Assembly: GCA_046733295.1 (NCBI GenBank)
Contig: JBKPOY010000007.1
Span: 1-55,200, forward strand
Origin: 13-2-20CM-68-14 sp046733295
GTDB taxonomy: Bacteria > Actinomycetota > Thermoleophilia > Gaiellales > Gaiellaceae
Direction of reading: 5' to 3'
DNA: 55,200 nt
This document shows, piece by piece, positions 49,418 through 55,200 of this stretch. Under the pieces are notes generated by a model, which ran no database searches, was not told the DNA's origin, and saw only the letters and a program-made list of their open reading frames with translations. The position numbers and the translations under genes were made by a program. Position 1 is the stretch's first letter; the number at the start of each line of letters is the position of its first letter.

Positions 49418-51449
49418 GCGCGACGATCCGCGGCACGCGGTTGAAGTCCGTGTAGCGGTGCCGCATGAAGTGCGCGGCGGCGGTCATCTTCAGCTCGAGC
49501 GGCACGGCGGTCGCCGGGTCGATGGCGACCTCGAACCAGGCGGGCAGCTTCGGGTCGTAGAAGCTGACGAGCTGTGCGCGCGTGCCGCCGGCCGTACGAG
49601 TCCAGCCGAGCACTGACGCGTCGAACGACGCCGGCCCCCACCAGGCGCCCGGGAGTCGGAGCGGGGTCTGCTCGGACCGCTCCCACGGCCCCCTGCCGAC
49701 GCGGTCCCAACGGCGGGAGCCGATCACCACCGCCCGTGCGCCGCCGGAGGTGACGTACGCCAGCCGGTTCGGCGCCTCGACCCGCCAGGTGGAGGTCACC
49801 TTCGCCGTGGGGCTCGATGCGAGCCGCTCGTGGATGACGACGCTCGAGAGTCCTCGGAACGCCCGCCGAGCTCGCCGGATCAGCGCGACGGCGGAGCGCG
49901 TCCGCTCGGGCAGGACGAAGTGGACGCGCGGAGGACGACCTATGTCGACGGCGACCGCCCGCCCGGTGAACCTCGTCGGGGAGCGGTAGCAGCCCGCCCC
50001 GCAGGAGAAGGTGGCGATCCTGCGGCCTCGGCCGACGAAGACGACCGGCAGCCGGTCGACGCCGCGGTTGTCGGGCCCGAGGACGGTCGCCTGGAGCCGC
50101 CCGTCGGCAAGCCGCGCGAGACCGACCGCGAGGCTGCCGGCCTGGGTACCCAGGACGAGGGCGCCCTTCGGCGGCGGGGCCACGGGCCGCGATGGCGTGG
50201 GGGGCCGCGCGATCGCCGCCGCCAGTTGCCGGCCCGGCACGAGATCCGTGAGGAACGCGACGGCGCCGACGACGGTCGCCAGCAGTGCGAGCTCCACGGC
50301 GACGTTCCTCCTGAGCTCGCCCGTGCGGCCGCCCGGGAGCAGCCGGGAGCGGTTGATCCAGCCGAGGGCGACAAGCGCGCCCAGGAGCCCGGTCTTGACG
50401 ACGAGCGCCCGGCCGTAGCCGGAGCTCCAGAGCTGGCTGACGGACGACAGCTCGAAGAGCGCCCGGACGAGGCCCGTCACGGCGATCACGGCCACCGAGA
50501 CGAGCGCTGCCGCCGAGAGTCGCGGCACCAATGTGGATGTGAACCGGTCGCGCTGCCCCGCATCGAGCCCTCGTAGCGCGCGGGGGAGCGCGGCCGCGAG
50601 AGCGAGCAGGCCCCCGATCCAGAGTGCGGCGGCCGCTACGTGCAAGACGTCGGCGACGACGTTGAGCGGTCGCAGCTCGCCCGGGTCGAGCGCGTGGCCC
50701 GCCAGTGACGGAACCGGCAGAAGCAGCAGCGCCGCCACGAGGACGAGCCCACCGACACGCCGCTCGACGATCGCGATCGCCGCGAGCGTCGCCCCGGCAA
50801 TGCTGATGACGCCGCCGACCTCCATGAGGAGCCCGAAGCGGGTCGTCCCGCCCCCGTGGTGCGGCACGAGTCCCGAGGCGCCGAGGAACGCGAGGAAGAA
50901 CCCGGCAAATGCCAGCGCCCAGAGCGGCGTCTCTCCGTCCGATGTCACCGCGGCGGCCCGCAACGCAGGCCGCCAGGCGAGCGGCAGGAAGAGCACCGTT
51001 CCCACAGCGACGAGCAGGCCGGCGAAGAACAGCCACCGCGAGATGACGTTGGTCGCGTTCGGGCCGCCCCCGGCCTCGAGCGCGGCCGACGGAGGCGCTC
51101 GCCCCGCGCCGACGGCGAAGGCGTAGACCCGCTCGACGGTGTGGCCGTCGTCCGAGAGCACGCGGGCCCGCACCGTGTAGTCGCCGTCATCGAGCTTGCG
51201 AAGCGGGATGATCACCGTGCGGCCCGACCGCCGCGGCTTGCCGGCGATGACCGACTTGCGGTCCGAGTTTCGGATCACGGTCGTGCCTGCGAGGACCCGG
51301 ACGGTGTCGTCGTAGTACAGGGTCGCGCGCGCGGGCGCGCGCGCGAGGACCGCGCCTTCGCCCGGGTCCGCGCTCACGAGCCTCGCGTGGGCCCAGGCCT
51401 CCGGTGTCGCGGCCGCGGCAGCCAAAACAACCGCGGCCACGGCGAGCAT
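49407..51449 (-). CDS. CopC-CopD fusion with extra C-terminal lipoprotein-like domain
   Basis: 680 aa. Signal peptide MLAVAAVVLAAAAATPEAWA cut just before His, giving a mature N terminus HARLVSADPGEGAVL with the Cu(II)-ligand His of CopC; the second CopC ligand region is VLSDDGHTVERVYAFAV. Then eight or so helices of CopD (ISRWLFFAGLLVAVGTVLFL, LWIGGLLALAAALPRAL, TGLVRALFELSSVSQLWSSGYGRALVVKTGLLGALVALGWINRSRL). After about residue 435 follow a beta domain with a Cys pair (FSCGAGCYRSP) and a LolA-like region (VTSTWRVEAPNRLAYV, WERSEQTPLRLPG, LPAWFEVAIDPATAVPLELKM). It is likely to take up or deliver copper. The 3' end overlaps the kinase gene by 11 bp. Confidence 0.85.
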   Translation of the reverse strand: MLAVAAVVLAAAAATPEAWAHARLVSADPGEGAVLARAPARATLYYDDTVRVLAGTTVIRNSDRKSVIAGKPRRSGRTVIIPLRKLDDGDYTVRARVLSDDGHTVERVYAFAVGAGRAPPSAALEAGGGPNATNVISRWLFFAGLLVAVGTVLFLPLAWRPALRAAAVTSDGETPLWALAFAGFFLAFLGASGLVPHHGGGTTRFGLLMEVGGVISIAGATLAAIAIVERRVGGLVLVAALLLLPVPSLAGHALDPGELRPLNVVADVLHVAAAALWIGGLLALAAALPRALRGLDAGQRDRFTSTLVPRLSAAALVSVAVIAVTGLVRALFELSSVSQLWSSGYGRALVVKTGLLGALVALGWINRSRLLPGGRTGELRRNVAVELALLATVVGAVAFLTDLVPGRQLAAAIARPPTPSRPVAPPPKGALVLGTQAGSLAVGLARLADGRLQATVLGPDNRGVDRLPVVFVGRGRRIATFSCGAGCYRSPTRFTGRAVAVDIGRPPRVHFVLPERTRSAVALIRRARRAFRGLSSVVIHERLASSPTAKVTSTWRVEAPNRLAYVTSGGARAVVIGSRRWDRVGRGPWERSEQTPLRLPGAWWGPASFDASVLGWTRTAGGTRAQLVSFYDPKLPAWFEVAIDPATAVPLELKMTAAAHFMRHRYTDFNRVPRIVAPSS

Positions 51450-51527
51450 GCGGGTTCGTCGCGTCAAGGTCTCAAGAGGTTCGGAGCGGCGACCGGACCG
51501 GTTCGCCACCCCGAATCTTGCCCGCAC

Positions 51528-51533
51528 TACACT
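51528..51533 (+). promoter_or_regulatory. -10 element of a leaderless promoter for gdh
   Basis: TACACT with 7 nt to the GTG at 51541; TTCGCC (51502-51507) could be a weak -35. There is no ribosome binding site, and the frame stays open to 51448 upstream, so this element decides the start. Confidence 0.5.
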
Positions 51534-51540
51534 CAGCGCC

Positions 51541-52830
51541 GTGTCGGAGGTGCAGGACGTTTCGCATGACCAGGAGCTGCTCGAGTGGGAGACCCCCCTC
51601 TTCCACCAGGCGATCACACAGTTCGAGCAGGCGCTTCCGCACGCGGCCGTCGACGAGGCTGTTGCCGAGAGGCTCCGTTTCCCGGAGCGGTCGCTCGTCG
51701 TCAGCGTCCCGGTCCGGCTCGACGACGGCAGGTGGCGCGTCTTCCCGGGCTACCGCGTCCAGCACTCGAGCGTTTTGGGGCCGACGAAGGGCGGCGTTCG
51801 CTACGACCCGGAGGTGACGCTCGGCGAGTGCGCGGCGCTCGCGATGTGGATGACCTGGAAGTGCGCGCTCCTCAAGCTGCCCTACGGCGGGGCGAAGGGG
51901 GGCGTCCGCTGCCGGCCGAAGGAGCTCTCGATCCGCGAGCTCCAGGGTCTGACGCGCCGCTTCACGTCCGAGTTGCTGCCCGTGATCGGCCCCCAGGAAG
52001 ACATCCCCGCTCCGGACATGGCCACGAACGAGCAGACGATGGCGTGGATGATGGATACGTACTCGATGCAGCGCGGCTACGCAGTCCCCGAGATCGTCAC
52101 GGGGAAGCCGGTCGCCCTCGGCGGCTCGCTCTTCCGGCACGAGGCGACCGGCGCCGGGGTCGTGATGGTGATCGAGCGATGCTGCCGGCGACTCGAGGCG
52201 CCGCTCGCCGAGCAGCGCTGCGTCGTGCAGGGCTTCGGCAACGTCGGCGGGATCGCCGCGCAGGAGCTCCACGACAAGGGCGCCGCGGTGGTCGCGGTCT
52301 CGGACGTGTCGGGCGGGGTCCACGACGAGAACGGCCTGGACATCGCCGAGCTGCGCGCCTACGCCGAGCAGCACGGATCGCTCGCCGATTACGACAAGGC
52401 CGAGCGCGTCACGAACGAGGAGCTGCTCGAGCTGCCCTGTGACGTGCTCGTGCTCGCCGCGCGCGAGGATCAGGTGACCGGCGAGAACGCGGCCCGCGTC
52501 CACGCGAAGGTGATTGCCGAGGGTGCGAACGGCCCGACGTCCGTCGAAGCGGATGCGATCCTGGCCGACCGCGGAATCCTGATCCTGCCGGACGTGCTCA
52601 CGAACGCGGGCGGCGTCACGGTCTCGTACTTCGAATGGGTGCAGGACCTCGGGCGCCTCTTCTGGGACCGAAACGAGATCCGCGCAAAGCTCGCGGAGAA
52701 ACTCGGCGACGCGTTCGACCGCGTCTGGGCACTCTCCGAGGAGCAGGGGTTGTCGCTGCGAAGCGCCGCGCTCGTCGCCGGCATCCGCGAGGTCGGCGCC
52801 GCATTGACGGCCCGCGGCATCTACCCGTGA
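51541..52830 (+). CDS. gdhA: Glutamate dehydrogenase (Glu/Leu/Phe/Val family)
   Basis: 429 aa, GTG start. Catalytic core: GYRVQHSSVLGPTKGGVRY, then LPYGGAKGGVRCRPKELS with the catalytic Lys, and DIPAPDMATNEQTMAWMMDTYS; the NAD(P) domain has VVQGFGNVGGIAAQELHDKG; the tail has EGANGPTS and LPDVLTNAGGVTVSYFEWVQ. It interconverts glutamate and 2-oxoglutarate with ammonia. Size and sequence fit the NAD-dependent hexameric RocG/GudB type. The CBS gene is coupled behind it. Confidence 0.93.
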   Translation: MSEVQDVSHDQELLEWETPLFHQAITQFEQALPHAAVDEAVAERLRFPERSLVVSVPVRLDDGRWRVFPGYRVQHSSVLGPTKGGVRYDPEVTLGECAALAMWMTWKCALLKLPYGGAKGGVRCRPKELSIRELQGLTRRFTSELLPVIGPQEDIPAPDMATNEQTMAWMMDTYSMQRGYAVPEIVTGKPVALGGSLFRHEATGAGVVMVIERCCRRLEAPLAEQRCVVQGFGNVGGIAAQELHDKGAAVVAVSDVSGGVHDENGLDIAELRAYAEQHGSLADYDKAERVTNEELLELPCDVLVLAAREDQVTGENAARVHAKVIAEGANGPTSVEADAILADRGILILPDVLTNAGGVTVSYFEWVQDLGRLFWDRNEIRAKLAEKLGDAFDRVWALSEEQGLSLRSAALVAGIREVGAALTARGIYP

Positions 52831-53237
52831 GCGACCGCGTCCGCGATGCGATGGTTCCCGACCCGGCGACGCTGGCGGGAGACGCGCCGGTCCGCGACGC
52901 GGGCGAGCACCTCTCGCGCGCCGAGGTGCGGGCGGTGTACGTCGTCGAGGACGACCGGCTTGCCGGCGTGATCACGCGCGGGACGCTGGTCCGCGACGTC
53001 GTCGCGGCCGGGCGCGACCCGTCGACGACCCGGGTCGGCGAGATCGCGGAGCCCCCGCGTCATACGCTCGATCCCGAGCTTCCGCTCGACGAGGCGTTCC
53101 GTTTCCTCGAGGAACACGACCTCGAGCGGGTCCCGGTGACCGAGGAGGGCCGGCTCGTCGGGGTGCTCTCACGGAGCTCGCTGCAACGGAGGCTTGCCGA
53201 GGACGAGCCGCCGCAACTCGAAGACGACGCCCTCTAG
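52827..53237 (+). CDS. CBS-domain pair protein
   Basis: 136 aa; GTG overlaps the gdhA stop (GTGA). Two CBS motifs: RDAMVPDPATLAGDAPVRDAGEHLSRAEVRAVYVVEDDRLAGVITRG, in pieces, and the second from PRHTLDPELPLDEAFRFLEEHDLERVPVTEEGRLVGVLSR. CBS pairs bind adenine nucleotides. Coupling to glutamate dehydrogenase suggests it may report energy state to that enzyme, which is inference. Confidence 0.85.
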   Translation: MSDRVRDAMVPDPATLAGDAPVRDAGEHLSRAEVRAVYVVEDDRLAGVITRGTLVRDVVAAGRDPSTTRVGEIAEPPRHTLDPELPLDEAFRFLEEHDLERVPVTEEGRLVGVLSRSSLQRRLAEDEPPQLEDDAL

Positions 53238-53240
53238 CTC

Positions 53241-54197
53241 CTAGCAGCAGGTGTAGGCGCCGGGCGGGGCAGCGCCCTCTTCGCGCTCGGGCAGCGCCGC
53301 CGCTTCGAGCGCGGCGCCGTCGAGAATGTCCCGCTCGCTCGCCTCGAGCTCCGGCAGGCCGAAGTGATCGAGCACCTCACGCAGGATCACGGCGCCCGCG
53401 ACGATCACCGGCGCGCGATCCGGCTCCAGGGAGGGCACTTCGCGCCGCTGCGCGTCCGGGAGCGACGCGAGCCGTTCGAGCTGGACACCGACCGAGGCCC
53501 GCGAGAAGCGATGTCCGTGCACACGCTCCGCGTCGTACTCGGCGAGACCGAGGTCCAGCGCCGCCAGGGAGGTGACCGTCCCTGCGACGCCGATCGCCGC
53601 CGTGGGGCGGACCTCGTCCGGAACGCGCTCACCGAGGAGGGAGCGGACCGCCGTCGCGCACTCCTCCAGCTCGTCGTCGCGCGGCGGATCCGAGCGCAGG
53701 AAGCGCTCCGTCAGGCGCACGCAGCCCAGATCGAGGCTGTCGTGGAAACGCAGGCCGTCGGGCCCGCCGGCGGCGAGCTCGGTAGAGCCGCCGCCGATGT
53801 CGACGACGAGGGTCTCGGCCTCGATCGCCCGGTCGGTCGCGATCCCGCGGAAGGTGAGCTGGGCCTCCTCGTGACCGGTCAGCAGGCGGGTCGTGAACCC
53901 GTAGCTCCACTCGACTTCGCCGAGAAAGGCCTCGCCGTTCTCCGCGTCGCGCACAGCGCTCGTCGCGATCGCCAGCGTCCGCTCGGCGCCGAGCTGCTCG
54001 GCCTCGCGCCGGAAGTCGGTCAGGACGTTCCGGACCCGCGCGATCGGAGCGGGGAGGAGGCGCCGGCGCTCGTCGACTCCCTCCCCGAGCCGCGTGATCT
54101 TCAGCCGGCGGGAGACTTCGTCGAGCCTGCCGTCGACGACGTCGGCGACGAGCAGGCGCGTGGAGTTCGTGCCGAGATCGACCGCCGCGACGCGCAT
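53241..54197 (-). CDS. ppx: Ppx/GppA-family phosphatase
   Basis: 318 aa. Sugar kinase/actin-like fold: AAVDLGTNSTRLLVADV (phosphate 1), ATSAVRDAENGEAFL, TLVVDIGGGSTELAAGG (phosphate 2), and AIGVAGTVTSLAALDL. It hydrolyses the end phosphate of polyphosphate or pppGpp. This is the short type without the HD domain. The C terminus ends in AYTCC. TAGCCT on the minus strand (54210-54205) stands 7 nt before the ATG, as in other leaderless genes. Confidence 0.92.
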   Translation of the reverse strand: MRVAAVDLGTNSTRLLVADVVDGRLDEVSRRLKITRLGEGVDERRRLLPAPIARVRNVLTDFRREAEQLGAERTLAIATSAVRDAENGEAFLGEVEWSYGFTTRLLTGHEEAQLTFRGIATDRAIEAETLVVDIGGGSTELAAGGPDGLRFHDSLDLGCVRLTERFLRSDPPRDDELEECATAVRSLLGERVPDEVRPTAAIGVAGTVTSLAALDLGLAEYDAERVHGHRFSRASVGVQLERLASLPDAQRREVPSLEPDRAPVIVAGAVILREVLDHFGLPELEASERDILDGAALEAAALPEREEGAAPPGAYTCC

Positions 54198-54264
54198 CGC
54201 GGACAGGCTAGCTGCGGGCTGCGGCTTCGAGCAGTGCGCGCTTTCGAAGCGAAAAACCCCGCGC

Positions 54265-54270
54265 TATACT
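54265..54270 (+). promoter_or_regulatory. -10 box of the initiator tRNA gene
   Basis: TATACT, ten bases before the tRNA 5' end; an AT-rich TTCGAA lies about 17 bases further up (54243-54248). Confidence 0.5.
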
Positions 54271-54280
54271 GCCCCGGCGA

Positions 54281-54354
54281 CGCGGGGTGGAGCAGTCAGG
54301 TAGCTCGCCGGGCTCATAACCCGGAGGTCGCAGGTTCAAATCCTGCCCCCGCTA
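54281..54354 (+). tRNA. Initiator tRNA-Met (anticodon CAT)
   Basis: 74 nt. Acceptor 5' CGCGGGG against CCCCGCT, leaving position 1:72 as a C-T mismatch, a mark of initiator tRNA. The anticodon arm CCGGG-CTCATAA-CCCGG has the three G:C pairs that guide the tRNA to the P site. T-arm GCAGG-TTCAAAT-CCTGC, discriminator A; CCA is not encoded. Confidence 0.95.
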
Positions 54355-54360
54355 CTGCGG

Positions 54361-54382
54361 AAGGCCCTGGAGACGGGGCCTT
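54361..54382 (+). terminator. Stem-loop after tRNA-Met
   Basis: AAGGCCC and GGGCCTT form a 7-bp stem with an 8-base loop, followed by TCGCTCATT. It is a plausible terminator for the tRNA, with a poor T-tract. Confidence 0.45.
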
Positions 54383-54425
54383 TCGCTCATTAGGCGGCTA
54401 TGCGGCTGCAGGAGGGCGCGACGGC

Positions 54426-54450
54426 CCGGGTTCGAGTCCCGTCGGCTCCA
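54426..54450 (+). other. tRNA 3'-end-like fragment
   Basis: CCGGG-TTCGAGT-CCCGT then CGGCTCC-A: the T-arm, acceptor 3' strand and discriminator of a tRNA. A partial 5' acceptor partner GGAGACG lies at 54369-54375 (6 of 7 pairs) and GCCT/AGGC could be a D-stem, but no anticodon arm forms. It may be a degraded tRNA or an integration-site remnant. Confidence 0.4.
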
Positions 54451-54527
54451 TTGTTCCTTGCGGGCGACCGGGGGTTGCATGTCGGCAGAGCGGGGGGTTA
54501 GCCTCACTCCGGAAGCATGAGGAGGTG

Positions 54528-55200
54528 ATGGCGCACCGGCGACCCGCGCTGCTCGTGGCAAGCGCCATCTTCGCGCTTGCGAGCGGCCTTTCGCTCGCGA
54601 TTGCTGCGGCTAACTCTGGCTCGTCGGCGCCGCTCGTTATCGCAGTCGAGGGGCCGCAAAGCGGGGCGCAGGCGGCAAACGGCGTCGACCAGCTCCGTGG
54701 CGTCCGCCTGGCTGTGAAACAGCTGAACGCGCGCGGCGGGCTCTGGGACGGCCGCAAGGTGGCGGTCTTCGCGGCCAACGACAAGGCCGACGCGGCGAAG
54801 GCGAAGGCGGTCGCGCGGCAGGTGATCGCGAAGGGGATCCGCTTCGTGATCGGCCCCTACAACTCGTCGGTCGGCATCGAGAACCTGCCCCTCTATCGGC
54901 GAGCCAAGGTCCTGCCGTTGTGGATGACCTCGCGGGACGAGACGGCGGGCGTGGGTGCGACCGTCCAGCCGATGAACACGCAGATCGCTCCCATCGAGCG
55001 ACGCTACGTGAAAGGCTTGGGCGCGAGGCGGGTCGCCATGCTCGTGGACGACACTCCCAACGGCGCCTTCACGAAGGGCATGGCCGAGCGGCTGCGGGCG
55101 GCGCTCAAGCGGGACGGCGCTTCGGTGACGTGGACCTCAGTTCTGGAGGCGACCGATCCTGGGGCGACGGGCAGTTACTACACCGACCGGGTGGCGGTGG
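54528..55200 (+). CDS. ABC transporter substrate-binding protein, N-terminal part
   Basis: The gene runs off the window; 224 codons are visible. AGGAGGTG, a perfect anti-16S match, directly precedes the ATG. A signal peptide (RPALLVASAIFALASGLSLAIAAA) is followed by a type-1 periplasmic-binding fold: VIAVEGPQSGAQ, GVDQLRGVRLAVKQLNARGG, VFAANDKADAAKAKAVARQVI, FVIGPYNSSVGIENLPLYRRAKVLPLW. That is the Leu/Ile/Val-binding (Peripla_BP_6) family. The ligand is an amino acid or small organic compound. The permease genes should follow outside. Confidence 0.85.
   Translation, partial: MAHRRPALLVASAIFALASGLSLAIAAANSGSSAPLVIAVEGPQSGAQAANGVDQLRGVRLAVKQLNARGGLWDGRKVAVFAANDKADAAKAKAVARQVIAKGIRFVIGPYNSSVGIENLPLYRRAKVLPLWMTSRDETAGVGATVQPMNTQIAPIERRYVKGLGARRVAMLVDDTPNGAFTKGMAERLRAALKRDGASVTWTSVLEATDPGATGSYYTDRVAV

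Noticed and set aside
54369..54450. A complete functional tRNA or selenocysteine tRNA
   Set aside because: The anticodon arm cannot be formed and one acceptor pair is broken; only the 3' end is tRNA-like.
1..55200. CRISPR arrays, transposases, phage genes or rRNA
   Set aside because: None seen on either strand; the only repeats are the two palindromic copies and coding-region duplications such as the GAF pair.

Overview
The window is about 69-70% GC and densely packed, with gene ends that often touch or overlap by 4 bp. The gene set points to a Gram-positive actinobacterium: an lhr helicase near a nei-type glycosylase, an HhH-GPD protein, a zinc-ribbon/AT-hook small protein, a CsbD-like stress protein and an AddAB-type nuclease. 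Class Thermoleophilia (Gaiellales/Solirubrobacterales) is my best guess. That placement is inference; no rRNA is present. There is no transposase, CRISPR array or phage gene, so this looks like ordinary chromosome with one metal-handling island.

Layout. 1-3.6 kb: the end of a PYROXD2-like flavoprotein, a membrane-anchored unknown, a secreted unknown, an HhH-GPD repair protein and a P-loop kinase. 3.66-7.6 kb: an FMO-like flavoprotein, a multicopper oxidase with metal-binding inserts, and a CDF-type transporter. 7.7-9.9 kb: a metzincin-like secreted protein, a peptidoglycan-binding lytic transglycosylase and a small acidic protein. 10-16.4 kb: lhr, then a CarH-type B12 photoreceptor regulator divergent from nei. 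16.4-19.6 kb: unknowns and a double cupin. 19.7-21.9 kb: a ParA ATPase overlapping an FtsZ of unusual layout. 22-26.5 kb: a large membrane protein, then ggt, a GNAT and a DedA. 26.5-29.5 kb: HD-GYP, an isocitrate/isopropylmalate dehydrogenase, topoisomerase IB and a zinc-ribbon protein. 29.6-36.6 kb: addB, addA and nth. 36.7-43 kb: a 2H phosphoesterase, a PAS protein, CorA, thioredoxin reductase, DUF488, a Vms1/eRF1-like protein and a GNAT. 43-47 kb: aconitase, RmuC, CsbD-like. 47-55.2 kb: tRNA-Leu(TAA), a GAF-GAF histidine kinase, CopC-CopD, glutamate dehydrogenase, a CBS protein, a Ppx/GppA phosphatase, initiator tRNA-Met and the start of an ABC substrate-binding protein.

Two regulatory patterns run through the window. 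About twenty genes have a TANNNT-like -10 hexamer 6-9 nt before a start codon with no Shine-Dalgarno sequence, the signature of leaderless transcripts; I used it to choose starts. The thioredoxin reductase gene instead has a GGAAC-N18-GTT promoter (SigR/SigH type) and a strong ribosome binding site.

Most noteworthy system: a two-gene unit (19739-21878) outside any division/cell-wall cluster. It encodes an orphan ParA ATPase and an FtsZ whose disordered linker sits at the N terminus, while the C-terminal partner-binding peptide follows the GTPase core almost directly. The extreme N terminus of this FtsZ resembles the ParA-activating peptide of ParB.
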